64,000 nucleotides of DNA from CAYYUA01 sp964542585 (lineage in GTDB: Bacteria; Bacteroidota; Bacteroidia; CAILMK01; CAYYUA01). The position numbers were made by a program, and so were the translations under genes. Below, one piece after another: positions 24,994-33,997 of this stretch. The stretch lies in the NCBI GenBank assembly GCA_964542585.1, contig CAZIUI010000004.1:85136-149135 (forward strand). Reading direction: 5' to 3'. The notes below the pieces were generated by a model. That model was not told the origin of the DNA. It saw nothing but the letters and a program-made list of their open reading frames with translations, and made no database searches. Numbering within the stretch: position 1 is the first letter of the stretch; the number at the start of each line of letters is the position of its first letter.

Positions 24994-25908
24994 ATGAGCC
25001 GCAAAAGTGGTAAACGTAAAATTTCAGCCAGGAAAGCTCGGGAAATCCAGAGTCAAAACCGGATTGAACGAAGGGCTGCCCTTGGTACAGGGCTTATTTT
25101 TATCGGGTTATTTGCCGCTTTTTTGTTTTTGTCCCTGAGTTCCAGTGTTCCTGAGCCTCAGCAAAAAGGTATTCAAGTGATGTTGGGGGAAAACCGGACT
25201 GGGATGACCCAGCAATTAAAGGAAATCAAAGAATCTACGGATAAAAAAGCCAAAGCTGAAGAGCTCAAAACACCGGAAGCTGAAAAAGCTTCCCAAACCC
25301 AGGAAGCTCAATCATCCTCTGAAAATGCTGCGAAGGCTCCGGAAAAAAGTAGTGCTACCCAGGATCAACAACCAGCTCCTCAAATGAAGGAGGCTCAGAA
25401 TCAAGAAAAAAAACCCGAGAAAGAAAAGCAGCCTGAGAAAATCTCAACAGATAAAGGTGAAGGCGAGGCCGAGAAGAATACTACAAAAGAACGAAAGCCC
25501 GATGAAAAAGCCTTGTTCACCTCCGGGGATGATAGCAAGGGTAAAAAGGATGACCCAGGGAAACAAGGTAAGAAAAGTGGTGATAAAGAAGTAGATGACC
25601 CTGTTCGGAAAGGGGAAGCGCAGCAGGATGAGCAAGGGATTTCTTTTAGCCTGGAGGGCCGGTCTATCACCAAGTATCCGAAAGTCAAAGATAAATCCCA
25701 AAAGTACGGGCGAGTTGTTGTTGAAATCACGGTCAATGAACAAGGAGAAGTGATAAATGCCGAACCAGGTCAGCAAGGTTCTACCGTAACCGATAGCAGG
25801 CTGAAGCGACTTGCAAAAAAAGCTGCGCTCCAAACAGAATTCAACGCTAATCCTAAAGGGCCCAGTCGGCAGGTAGGTCAAATGACCATTAATTTTAAAC
25901 TCAAGTAA
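24994..25908 (+). CDS. TonB/TolA-like energy transducer
   Basis: 304 residues. A basic N-terminus (RKSGKRKISARKAREIQSQ) and one membrane segment (LGTGLIFIGLFAAFLFLSL) are followed by a long periplasmic linker (about residues 65-215) very rich in K, E, Q and A, with few prolines. This differs from the proline-rich linker of classical TonB. The C-terminal domain (YGRVVVEITVNEQGEVINAEP ... VGQMTINFKLK) has the TonB_C fold pattern and should touch TonB boxes or another outer-membrane partner. It is 12 bp after exbD, completing a three-gene energy-transduction set, and 5 bp before folC. Confidence 0.85.
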   Translation: MSRKSGKRKISARKAREIQSQNRIERRAALGTGLIFIGLFAAFLFLSLSSSVPEPQQKGIQVMLGENRTGMTQQLKEIKESTDKKAKAEELKTPEAEKASQTQEAQSSSENAAKAPEKSSATQDQQPAPQMKEAQNQEKKPEKEKQPEKISTDKGEGEAEKNTTKERKPDEKALFTSGDDSKGKKDDPGKQGKKSGDKEVDDPVRKGEAQQDEQGISFSLEGRSITKYPKVKDKSQKYGRVVVEITVNEQGEVINAEPGQQGSTVTDSRLKRLAKKAALQTEFNANPKGPSRQVGQMTINFKLK

Positions 25909-25913
25909 GGTCC

Positions 25914-27233
25914 ATGACGTATGAAGAGGCGCTAGCCTACCTCTACGATCAATTGCCCATGTTTCAGCGTGTGGGGGCCAGGGCTATCAAGAAGGATCTT
26001 ACCAATACCGAGGCCCTTTTAAGCTATTGCAGCGATCCCCATCAATCTTTTCCAAGTGTTCATGTGGCCGGCACCAATGGCAAGGGGTCTGTCACGCATA
26101 TGCTGGCAGCAATAGCCATTAAAGCTGGCTACAAGGTAGGCTACTACACCTCTCCGCATCTCAAAGATTTCCGGGAGCGCATCAGGATCAATGGTCAGAT
26201 GATACCAGCAGAAAAAGTAGCAGATTTTGTGAAACGGTATCAAGAGCCAATTGAAGAAATACAGCCATCTTTTTTTGAGGTGACGGTTACAATGGCTTTT
26301 GAATTTTTTGCGGCAGAAAAAGTTGAATTTGCGGTCATTGAAACAGGGTTAGGAGGAAGGTTGGATTCTACCAATGTCCTATTGCCTGAGTTATCAGTTA
26401 TTACGAATGTCGGTCTTGATCATCAGGCTATGTTGGGAGATACTTTGGGCGAAATTGCGGGTGAAAAAGCCGGTATCATCAAATCAGGAACCCCTGTTGT
26501 AATAGGGGAAACGCAATCCGAAACCACTGAAATTTTTAATAAAAAAGCAGCCAGGGAAAACGCGCCCATTACTTATGCGGATAAGCAATGGACTTGCAAG
26601 TTAAAAAGTAGTAATCCTGAACTTGAGGTATCGGTTACCCATGCTTACCATCAAGAACCTGTAACCTATACATGTGATCTACCCGGTTATTACCAGGCAT
26701 CTAATTTGGTAACGACATTAGAAGCGCTGCACCAACTGAATCAAATGTCATCAACCAATGGCAGCCGTTGGGAATTTGGAAATGATGCCATTCATCAAGG
26801 ATTTGAAAATGTTCAAGGTTTGACTGGTTTGCGGGGGCGCTGGGAACAGCTAGCCAACAATCCGCTTGCTATCTGCGATATAGCCCACAACCCGGATGCT
26901 ATTCGCTGGCATCGTCAGCAACTGGACCATTACACTTACCAAAGGCTACACCTGGTAATCGGATTAACCCAGGAGAAAGCCTTAAATCCTATCCTGAAAG
27001 CACTTCCCACTGATGCCTTGTACTACTTTTGCCATCCTGATCTGCCAAGGGGTAAACCAGCAGATGAGCTCCAAAAAGAGGCGGAAGCCTATGGTCTTGA
27101 AGGGCAATCCTTCTCATCTGTAAAATCGGCTAGCGAAGCCGCTATGGATAAAGCCTCCAACCAGCATGACCTGGTGCTGATCACAGGAAGTGCATTTGTG
27201 GTGGCTGAAGCGTTGACGTATTTTGATCAATAA
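25914..27233 (+). CDS. folC: Folylpolyglutamate synthase / dihydrofolate synthase
   Basis: Adds glutamate to dihydropteroate and to folates. The 439-residue Mur-ligase-like protein shows the P-loop VAGTNGKGSVTHMLA, the segment YTSPHLKDFRERIRINGQ, the catalytic VIETGLGGRLDSTNV, ITNVGLDHQAMLGDTLGEIAGEKAGIIK and in the C-terminal domain GLRGRWE and CDIAHNPDA. It is the last gene of the HU/SPOR-exbBD-tonB run, with a 5-bp gap, which suggests cotranscription rather than a shared function. Confidence 0.95.
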   Translation: MTYEEALAYLYDQLPMFQRVGARAIKKDLTNTEALLSYCSDPHQSFPSVHVAGTNGKGSVTHMLAAIAIKAGYKVGYYTSPHLKDFRERIRINGQMIPAEKVADFVKRYQEPIEEIQPSFFEVTVTMAFEFFAAEKVEFAVIETGLGGRLDSTNVLLPELSVITNVGLDHQAMLGDTLGEIAGEKAGIIKSGTPVVIGETQSETTEIFNKKAARENAPITYADKQWTCKLKSSNPELEVSVTHAYHQEPVTYTCDLPGYYQASNLVTTLEALHQLNQMSSTNGSRWEFGNDAIHQGFENVQGLTGLRGRWEQLANNPLAICDIAHNPDAIRWHRQQLDHYTYQRLHLVIGLTQEKALNPILKALPTDALYYFCHPDLPRGKPADELQKEAEAYGLEGQSFSSVKSASEAAMDKASNQHDLVLITGSAFVVAEALTYFDQ

Positions 27234-27298
27234 CCTTCAAAGTGCTAGCGAAGGGAGGGTCTAAACCTGGCTTTTTTGCTTAGGGCCCCGCGAATAGC

Positions 27299-27985
27299 TT
27301 AAAATGGATTCATCTTGGCCATTTGCAAGACCATGGTTACTTCTGGGCGATAATCTATGGTCTCATAGCCGCCTATTCCGGCTTCTACAGCATGGCTAAA
27401 TAGGGGTCCGTTGTAGACAAAAGAGTGGTATTCACCATTTTCACCGCATGGATCCTGGCCTTGCTTTTCCAATTTTTCGGCAATTGACCCTTTCAGGATT
27501 TCTCCCAACAGTTCTTGAGGAGCGGTCAATTGGTCAATGGCAATGATCTGGGAGCTGTACCCAGCGGCTAAAAATTCATTCAGCAATTCCTGAGGATTCC
27601 TTTGCCATAATGGAAAATTTCCTTGCATCGCGGATTTTTCTAGGAGTTGTTCCCGGTATGCTTTGATCGGTTCCAGGTGGATATCCCCAAATGCTACTGC
27701 TTGAATGCCTGACTCTTTTAGTTCTTCAAAACAAGCAATGTGGGCCTGCTCATATTCCTCATTTGCTGCTTGAGCGGATAGCCTGACAGGGTAAAGCGGA
27801 AGCTTAAGGGCATCAGCCTGCGCCTTTATTAAGGAGGAAGGGGTGTTATGCAGTCCTATTACTTCCGCTGGTCCGCGGAATGCACTCATCAAACCGGCAA
27901 TTTCAACATCCGGCTGTTGGCTTAATTTGTGAACCACCATCATGGAATCTTTGCCACCACTCCATGAAACCACAACTTTTTTCAT
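27299..27985 (-). CDS. Dph6-like PP-loop ATPase (COG2102 family)
   Basis: 228 residues with the PP-loop VVSWSGGKDSMMVVHKL at the very N-terminus and the family signatures AVAFGDIHLEPIKAYRE and CGENGEYHSFVYNGPLF near the end. In eukaryotes and archaea this family (Dph6) amidates diphthine on elongation factor 2. Bacteria do not make diphthamide, so the bacterial members must act on something else, still unclear. The gene is divergent from rnhA with only 38 bp between them. Confidence 0.88.
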   Translation of the reverse strand: MKKVVVSWSGGKDSMMVVHKLSQQPDVEIAGLMSAFRGPAEVIGLHNTPSSLIKAQADALKLPLYPVRLSAQAANEEYEQAHIACFEELKESGIQAVAFGDIHLEPIKAYREQLLEKSAMQGNFPLWQRNPQELLNEFLAAGYSSQIIAIDQLTAPQELLGEILKGSIAEKLEKQGQDPCGENGEYHSFVYNGPLFSHAVEAGIGGYETIDYRPEVTMVLQMAKMNPF

Positions 27986-27992
27986 TGGACCC

Positions 27993-28000
27993 TACTTTTG
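27993..28000 (+). promoter_or_regulatory. -7 promoter element of rnhA
   Basis: TACTTTTG, matching TAnnTTTG, 23 nt before the rnhA ATG. No normal -33 box is visible. Confidence 0.35.
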
Positions 28001-28023
28001 TTTTTTATTCAAGCTAGCAAATT

Positions 28024-28482
28024 ATGCAAGGTAAGCCTATTATTATTTACACGGATGGTGCAGCTTTTGGAAATCCGGGTCCCGGGGGCTGGGCTGCGGT
28101 TATGCGCTATGGCAATCATAAAAAAACATGCTCAGAAGGGTATTTCCGAACTACCAATAACCGAATGGAACTCAAGGCCGTTATAGAAGCCCTTAAAAGA
28201 ATCAAACAAACAGGACACCAAGTATTTATACACACAGATTCTAAATATATCGTGAATGCCGTCAATGAGGGTTGGCTATTCAATTGGGAGCAAAAAGGCT
28301 TTAAAAATCGCAAAAACCCGGATTTGTGGCGGGAGTTTCTTGAGGTTTTCCGGCAGCATACGGTTATCTTTAAGTGGGTAAAAGGCCATGAGGGCGTTGA
28401 AGACAATGAGCTATGTGATCAACTTGCTAAAAATGCTGCTGAGAATCCCAAGCTGAAAGATGAAGGTTACGTGAATTCCTAA
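28024..28482 (+). CDS. rnhA: Ribonuclease HI
   Basis: Cuts the RNA strand of RNA-DNA hybrids, clearing Okazaki primers and R-loops. The 152-residue protein has the complete active site: Asp11 (IIIYTDGAAFGNPGPGG), Glu49 (NNRMELKAV), Asp72 (IHTDSKYIV) and Asp132 (NELCDQLAK), plus the catalytic-loop His122 (VKGHEGVEDN). Its stop overlaps the end of aroB on the opposite strand by 4 bp, so no terminator fits between them. Confidence 0.97.
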   Translation: MQGKPIIIYTDGAAFGNPGPGGWAAVMRYGNHKKTCSEGYFRTTNNRMELKAVIEALKRIKQTGHQVFIHTDSKYIVNAVNEGWLFNWEQKGFKNRKNPDLWREFLEVFRQHTVIFKWVKGHEGVEDNELCDQLAKNAAENPKLKDEGYVNS

Positions 28483-29543
28483 GTAGCTAAAACAGCCGCT
28501 AAGCCTGCTTTAACATCATCCTTGCTCAGTTGAACGTCCGTATCCGCGTGCCCAGGCTCTACAAGTAACGAAAAATTGAAAGCTTCCTTATCCCTTTTCT
28601 TATCAGCTTTCATGTAGCTTATGATAGCTTCTTCATCTCCAGGGAATAGCTGGTAAGTAGGGTAAAGCCGCTTTAAATATTGATCAATGGCTTCCAAATA
28701 CTGATCTGGCATTAATAAGTGCTCCTTCGATAGAAATGTTTCCACTCGCATACCTATAGCAATGGCTTCTCCGTGTAGTAACGGATCTTCATCACGTTCT
28801 TGACTCAAACTTTCAAGGGCATGACCAATGGTGTGCCCAAAATTTAATTTTTTCCGTTCACCGTCCTCAAAAGGATCATTAGCGATAATGTTCAATTTAA
28901 TGCTGGCAGCCGGAACAATAAAAGGCGTAAGTTGCTCAAGCTTCAGGGGATTGATTTGCTGAAATTGCTCCCAGAGGGTTTTATCTTTTATAAGCGCATG
29001 CTTGATCATCTCCGTAAATCCACTTAAAAGTTGCCGATCCTCGAGGGTTTGAAGGAACCCCGGAGCTATCAACACTTTATCCGGGTTTTGGTAAAGGCCA
29101 ATTTGGTTTTTAAAATGGTCAAGGTTTACTCCATGCTTGCCTCCCAAAGCTGCATCCACCATACCCAACAAGGTTGTTGGAACATGGATGAATGGAATAC
29201 CTCGCTTGAAAGTACTGGCCACAAAGCCCCCTAAGTCCGTAACCACGCCTCCTCCGAGGTTTATTATCAGCGAGTTTATAGTGGCGTCATTCCTGATAAG
29301 CTGGCGCCATACGTCTTCGCAGCACTCTGTAGTTTTTTGGGATTCCCCCGGCGGGATGGTTAAAACCCCTTTAAGGTTAAGGTCTTCCACATAAGGCTCC
29401 AATTGGGGGAAAGCGTCCTCAGCTACCGCCGTATCGGTTATTATGAAAAGTTCCTTGTAAGATTGATCGCGCAACCAGGTATATAGCTCCTGCAGGGGAT
29501 TTTCACCTGTTATAATATCCGCATGTTGCTGGTGATTGTTCAT
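28479..29543 (-). CDS. aroB: 3-Dehydroquinate synthase
   Basis: Second step of the shikimate pathway: cyclises DAHP to 3-dehydroquinate with NAD and a divalent metal. The 354-residue protein from the ATG at 29543 shows the NAD-binding GGGVVTDLGGFVASTFKRG, then HVPTTLLGMVDAALGGKHGVN and the metal ligands in KLNFGHTIGHALESL and DPLLHGEAIAIGM. The chosen ATG overlaps the stop of the upstream peptidase gene as ATGA, which suggests translational coupling; a longer frame to 29582 would run into that gene. DAHP synthase, the previous enzyme, is encoded at 50.5 kb. Confidence 0.96.
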   Translation of the reverse strand: MNNHQQHADIITGENPLQELYTWLRDQSYKELFIITDTAVAEDAFPQLEPYVEDLNLKGVLTIPPGESQKTTECCEDVWRQLIRNDATINSLIINLGGGVVTDLGGFVASTFKRGIPFIHVPTTLLGMVDAALGGKHGVNLDHFKNQIGLYQNPDKVLIAPGFLQTLEDRQLLSGFTEMIKHALIKDKTLWEQFQQINPLKLEQLTPFIVPAASIKLNIIANDPFEDGERKKLNFGHTIGHALESLSQERDEDPLLHGEAIAIGMRVETFLSKEHLLMPDQYLEAIDQYLKRLYPTYQLFPGDEEAIISYMKADKKRDKEAFNFSLLVEPGHADTDVQLSKDDVKAGLAAVLAT

Positions 29544-31420
29544 GGATTGCCTTGTAATTGCTTGGTCTCTTCTAAAGGCCAATGATCGTTTTTGGAGTTG
29601 AGATCAGCCAGTTTTTTGGTGGGATCAATTTGAATCTCAGAAACATTACCCATGGAGCCGGGAATCTTAAACTGGTAGGAAGGATGCGTCCAGGGCCAAT
29701 CCGAGAGTGTCGTTCTGGGGATATCACTTTGCCTGGCTTTTTCCCCACGCATCATAACCAACGGGATGTAATAAGTGTGTTTGGAACCATCTTCAAAAGT
29801 GACACGGATGTCCAGTGGCATTGGGATCTTTCCTTTTTTAACCAAGGTTATGGTAGTAGTGTCCGGCTTTTCGGTCACTTGTCGGATGCCATAATCAATA
29901 GTGCGGGTTGTATTAAGAAAAAGGTTAAAATACCAATCTAGCTGAACCCCTGAAGCCCGCTCCATGGAAGTTTTGAAATCAATGGGGTAGGGATGCTTGA
30001 ACTTCCATTTATTATAGTAGGCCTTCATACCTTGCATGAAAGCTTCCTGCCCAACGATATAGCTAAGCTGATGCATGAAAACTGCCCCTTTGGAGTAAGC
30101 TGCTAATCCGTAGGCTGCGTTGGTGTGGTAAAAGTCAGCATGCAGGCTCATAGGTTCTTCTTTAGGCTCATTCGCCATCTGATAATAATGGTTATAGCTT
30201 CCGCTAAACGTGTTCTCACGATCCCGTTTAAACAAATGATTCATAGCTCTCACGGATGAGTAAACGGTCATGCCTTCATCCATCCAGGCATGCATATTCT
30301 CATTGGTAGCCATCATGCCGTAGAACCAACTGTGGGCCATTTCATGAGCGGTTACGCCTGTTAAGCTTCGATAACCTCTGTTACCAGTTATCAAGGTTGC
30401 CATGGGATATTCCATGCCTCCATCACCCCCTTGAATAACAGAATACTGCTCATAAGGATAACGGCCAAATTGCTTACTCATGAATTGAAAGTTTTCCACG
30501 ACTTTTGACTGAAAGCGCCTCCAGGTTGGGGCTATCGTATCAGGGGTGTAAGGCTGATAAAGAAAGTGCAGCACAGGACCATTAGGTACTTGTGCGGTGT
30601 CGTGATGGAACTGGGGATCGGCAGCCCACATGAAATCATGGACCTTTTCAGCTTTAAAATGCCAGGTTAGCTTATCCTCGGCCGGCCGGTTCAATGGTTT
30701 ACCGGTATCCTGGTATCCATGGCCGACTTCCTGGGGGTTTTGTACCAGTCCCGTTCCTCCCAGCACATAATTACTGTCTATGGTAATTGATACATCAAAA
30801 CTTCCAAATTCTCCTTGAAATTCCCGGGAAACATAGGGGTCGGCATGCCAGCCGTGGCGGTCGTAGGCTGCCATTTTCGGGTACCACTGGGACATGGAAA
30901 GGGCTACCCCCTCCTTATTATCCCTCCCTGACCGCCTGATCTGAAGAGGCACTTGAGAATTAAAAGTCATTTGGAAGGTAGTCTTCCCTCCCGGCGGTAT
31001 AGGATTGGCTAGATCTGCTTCCAGAACCGTACCTACCACCTTGTAGGATAGGTCAATGCCTTCCTGCTCAAGTTCCTGGATCTTGTGATAACCTTGCTCT
31101 TCGGGGCCGAGATTCGCTATGCGATTTCCAATCCTTTCATCCGGGTCCTCAATGGTTCTAGAGCGAACGTCCATCATACTACCAGGCTGAAAGGCATTGA
31201 AGTAAAGGTGGTAAAAAACCTTTCTGAGGGTATCGGGAGAATTATTGTAATAGGTTAGGGTTTGTTGGCCCGTAAAGGTATGCTTATCAGCATCCATGTT
31301 GATCTGCATTTCATATGCTACTCTTTGCTGCCAATAAGGGCCTGGAGAGGATTGAGCTTGGGCCAAGCTTGAGCTCAATACTGCGACCGTAATAGCAATA
31401 AGAGGTTTTATTTTCCGCAT
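29540..31420 (-). CDS. M1-family zinc metallopeptidase (exported)
   Basis: 626 residues with a signal peptide (MRKIKPLIAITVAVLSSSLAQA). The N-terminal saddle domain (YEMQINMDADKHTFTGQQTLTYYNNS) is followed by the gluzincin active site VTAHEMAHSWFYGMMATNE near residue 357, where HEMAH plus the later Glu bind zinc. GGDGGMEYPMATLI comes before it in place of the GAMEN exopeptidase motif. Substrates are peptides in the periplasm or outside. The missing classical GAMEN means aminopeptidase specificity is uncertain. It is coupled to aroB by a 4-bp overlap. Confidence 0.9.
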   Translation of the reverse strand: MRKIKPLIAITVAVLSSSLAQAQSSPGPYWQQRVAYEMQINMDADKHTFTGQQTLTYYNNSPDTLRKVFYHLYFNAFQPGSMMDVRSRTIEDPDERIGNRIANLGPEEQGYHKIQELEQEGIDLSYKVVGTVLEADLANPIPPGGKTTFQMTFNSQVPLQIRRSGRDNKEGVALSMSQWYPKMAAYDRHGWHADPYVSREFQGEFGSFDVSITIDSNYVLGGTGLVQNPQEVGHGYQDTGKPLNRPAEDKLTWHFKAEKVHDFMWAADPQFHHDTAQVPNGPVLHFLYQPYTPDTIAPTWRRFQSKVVENFQFMSKQFGRYPYEQYSVIQGGDGGMEYPMATLITGNRGYRSLTGVTAHEMAHSWFYGMMATNENMHAWMDEGMTVYSSVRAMNHLFKRDRENTFSGSYNHYYQMANEPKEEPMSLHADFYHTNAAYGLAAYSKGAVFMHQLSYIVGQEAFMQGMKAYYNKWKFKHPYPIDFKTSMERASGVQLDWYFNLFLNTTRTIDYGIRQVTEKPDTTTITLVKKGKIPMPLDIRVTFEDGSKHTYYIPLVMMRGEKARQSDIPRTTLSDWPWTHPSYQFKIPGSMGNVSEIQIDPTKKLADLNSKNDHWPLEETKQLQGNP

Positions 31421-31437
31421 GATTAATATCGTAGTAT

Positions 31438-32022
31438 TTAGTCGTTCGTGTCTATCCAGTGCGTTTTATCATTGATTTCACTTATTCGCTTACCCTTAGG
31501 CCACTCATTGGAGGGATAGCCAACAAAAAGGAATCCTAGCACTTGATCGGATTCCTCCAAATCAAAGAATGCTTTCATTTTAGAATGATAGGTCATGCCT
31601 CCTGAATTCCAGTAGGTACCAATGCCATGGAAAGCAGCGGTCAGCATCATGTTTTGTACCGCACATGCTGTTGCTTCAATTTCTTCAATTTCAGGAATTT
31701 TCGGGTTTTCCCCACGCTTCATGGCAATACCTATGATGTGAGACGCCTTCAAAGGGCGATCATACAGCTTTTGATAAGTTTTTGACTTGAAATCATCGGT
31801 TGGCGTTTCCTTTTTGTAAAGGTTTGCATGAAAATCAGCCAGCTTGGAGCGGCCATGATCCTTGAATACCCAGAAACGCCACGGTTCTGTAAATCCATGT
31901 GTGGGCGCCCAGTTGGCATTTTCAAGCATTTGCTCTACGAGGTAGTCTTCAACCCGTGTTTCAGCAAATTTTTCAGGCTTTACCGTGCGCCGCTGTTGTA
32001 TAAGATTATCGACTGTATTCAT
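31438..32022 (-). CDS. Nitroreductase-family FMN oxidoreductase
   Basis: 194 residues. The N-terminal IQQRRTVKPEKFAETRV and NANWAPTHGFTEPWRFWVF form the FMN phosphate-binding region. The motif HGIGTYWNSGGMTYHSKMKAFFDL and the end FLFVGYPSNEWPKGKR complete the typical YdjA-like small nitroreductase pattern. It uses NAD(P)H to reduce an unknown substrate. It sits 17 bp upstream of the peptidase gene and is probably in the same transcript. Confidence 0.9.
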   Translation of the reverse strand: MNTVDNLIQQRRTVKPEKFAETRVEDYLVEQMLENANWAPTHGFTEPWRFWVFKDHGRSKLADFHANLYKKETPTDDFKSKTYQKLYDRPLKASHIIGIAMKRGENPKIPEIEEIEATACAVQNMMLTAAFHGIGTYWNSGGMTYHSKMKAFFDLEESDQVLGFLFVGYPSNEWPKGKRISEINDKTHWIDTND

Positions 32023-32072
32023 TTTTGTGGGTCGTTTAAAAACTCAGGCGAAATAACAAAACCTGAGATGAC

Positions 32073-32558
32073 TCAAGAAAGGAAAAAATCCCTCATTTCC
32101 GGAAAATAAAGGATGATCATCCCTACGGTTATGTAACGCAAAGTTTTACCGATGAGCATTAAAATGGCTACTGGCACTGGTCCAAGCTTTGAAAACCCAA
32201 GGGCAATAGCTATCGGATCGCCAATTACCGGGAGCCAACTTAGTAAAGCTGGCCAGGGGCCAAACTTCCTCAGCCGCTGCATCCAAAGTTCAATTTTTTC
32301 CGGAGCTACCCCCAGGTATTTTTCTACCCAAAGCCAATAACCAAGGTAGCCTAAGCCATAAGAGCTCATCCCTCCAAGCCAATTGCCAATGGAAGCCATG
32401 AAGGTTGTCCAAAAGGGATCGTAATCCCCAATTAGCATCACTGCGTAAATAATATCTGAACTAAAGGGCAGAATCGTAGCTGCCAGGAAAGCGGACAAAA
32501 ACATGCCCCAATATCCCGGTTCCAGGAGGGTTTCCATAAAAATTTTTACCTCTTGCAA
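32073..32558 (-). CDS. YqaA-family membrane protein (SNARE-associated/DedA-like)
   Basis: 161 residues with about four hydrophobic segments. The opening LLEPGYWGMFLSAFLAATILPFSSDII and later GNWLGGMSSYGLGYLGYW and LLSWLPVIGDPIAIALGFSKLG are typical of YqaA, a small branch of the DedA/VTT superfamily that contains lipid scramblase-like transporters. A later ATG at 32537 (METLLEPGYW) is an equally good start. It lies 15 bp after the MATE exporter on the same strand. Confidence 0.85.
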   Translation of the reverse strand: MQEVKIFMETLLEPGYWGMFLSAFLAATILPFSSDIIYAVMLIGDYDPFWTTFMASIGNWLGGMSSYGLGYLGYWLWVEKYLGVAPEKIELWMQRLRKFGPWPALLSWLPVIGDPIAIALGFSKLGPVPVAILMLIGKTLRYITVGMIILYFPEMRDFFLS

Positions 32559-32573
32559 TGTGTTCTGAAGTGA

Positions 32574-33875
32574 CTACTGTGCCTTCCTAAAAATCGCGCT
32601 TGGCGCGTATAAAGATAGAACAACACCCCTGACTGCCATAAAAGCCGTGAAAGCCAGCCATAATCCGTGATTACCCAAGGAGGATTGGGCTAGAAAAAAA
32701 ATCGGTAAGAAAACCCCAAAGGTCGCTATAAGTAAGGTATTCCGCATGGGAACACTCTGGGTAGCCCCTATGTAAATACCGTCCCAGATAAAAGCCGGTG
32801 TATTTACCAGGGGTGCTAACGCCACCCAAATAAGGAAGGGGCGGGCCTGATTGATAATGCTCTCCTTGTCTGTAAAAAAGCTGAATATCGCTGAACCGCT
32901 AGTTCCATATATAAGGCTAACACCAACAGCCATTCCCATTCCCCAAAAAAAGCTGTAGCGAATCGCTTTTTTCAGCAGATCGCTTTCCTGGCTTCCCTTG
33001 TACCGGCCCACTAAGCTTTCAGCAGCGAAGGCAAAGCCATCTACACCAAAAGCTAAGATATAAATGAATTGAAGGTATATTTGATTTACTGCCAGAACTG
33101 TCTCACCCATAGCAGAAGATTTAGCCGTAAAAAAGGAAAATGTAAAAATGAGGCAGAGCGTACGGATAAAGATATCCCTATTAACGATGAAGAATTCCTT
33201 AATGGCTTGCAGTTGAGCAATAGCAGCCCATTTTAAAAATGGTAGGTACGCCTTATAGCTTTTTAAAAGTAAAAATAGGGCTGCCAAGAGACCAGTAAAT
33301 TGCGCTATCAAAGTTCCTATGGCAATGCCGCTGGATGCATAGCCTAACCCATAAACCAATCCCACATTGGCGATAGCATTGGTAAGGTTGGCTGCAAGGC
33401 TAACGAGTAGCACATAACGGGCATTCTGCATTCCCATGAACCACCCGTAAAAAGCGTAAAGCGCAATGGTTGCAGGGGCGGCATAGATCCTGATATTGTA
33501 ATAATCCCTGGCAAAAATTTCGACCTCTTGAGAACTATCAATCAGCCAAAATGCGAGATTGATGATAGGCCATTGTAGCAGGATCAGAAGGAAGCTTGCA
33601 ACTAAAGCTGTTACCAAAGCCCTTCCAAGCAGGTTGATAATGGAACCAGGATCCGCCCGACCGTAAGCTTGAGCTGTAAGTCCAGTTGTTCCCATACGCA
33701 AAAAACCGAAACCCCAATACAAGAAATTGAAGATCATGGAACCAACGGCAATGGCTCCTAGATGGGAAGTATTTGAAGCATGGCCCATAAGGGCGGTATC
33801 CACTACACCTAAAAGAGGTACAGTAAGGTTACTAACAATGTTCGGAATGGCAAGACGGAGAATAGAACGGTTCAC
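32574..33875 (-). CDS. MATE-family multidrug/metabolite exporter (DinF-like)
   Basis: 433 residues with a GTG start and about twelve hydrophobic segments. The opening SILRLAIPNIVSNLTVPLLGVVDTALMGH, GFLRMGTTGLTAQAYG and the second-half counterpart VLAVNQIYLQFIYILAFGVDGFAFAAESLVGRYKG are MATE signatures of the DinF branch. It should exchange Na+ or H+ for drugs or metabolites. A -7 element lies only 6 nt before the GTG, so the mRNA may be almost leaderless. Confidence 0.93.
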   Translation of the reverse strand: MNRSILRLAIPNIVSNLTVPLLGVVDTALMGHASNTSHLGAIAVGSMIFNFLYWGFGFLRMGTTGLTAQAYGRADPGSIINLLGRALVTALVASFLLILLQWPIINLAFWLIDSSQEVEIFARDYYNIRIYAAPATIALYAFYGWFMGMQNARYVLLVSLAANLTNAIANVGLVYGLGYASSGIAIGTLIAQFTGLLAALFLLLKSYKAYLPFLKWAAIAQLQAIKEFFIVNRDIFIRTLCLIFTFSFFTAKSSAMGETVLAVNQIYLQFIYILAFGVDGFAFAAESLVGRYKGSQESDLLKKAIRYSFFWGMGMAVGVSLIYGTSGSAIFSFFTDKESIINQARPFLIWVALAPLVNTPAFIWDGIYIGATQSVPMRNTLLIATFGVFLPIFFLAQSSLGNHGLWLAFTAFMAVRGVVLSLYAPSAIFRKAQ

Positions 33876-33880
33876 GAAGG

Positions 33881-33888
33881 CAAAGCTA
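33881..33888 (-). promoter_or_regulatory. -7 promoter element of the MATE exporter
   Basis: TAGCTTTG on the minus strand, ending 5 nt before the GTG start at 33875. A transcript started at the normal distance would have virtually no leader. Confidence 0.4.
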
Positions 33889-33997
33889 TGAATTGGCTAA
33901 AACCTCCGTGTGAACCATCATTGCCAATTTTCGTTTAATTAAGTGATTTGTAATTCCTTAAATCGAGCGATTAAAAATAAAGCGTGAAAGAATAATT

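Noticed and set aside
25444..25881. 145-codon minus-strand frame opposite the TonB-like gene
   Set aside because: Produced by the biased K/E-rich linker codons of the real gene on the other strand.
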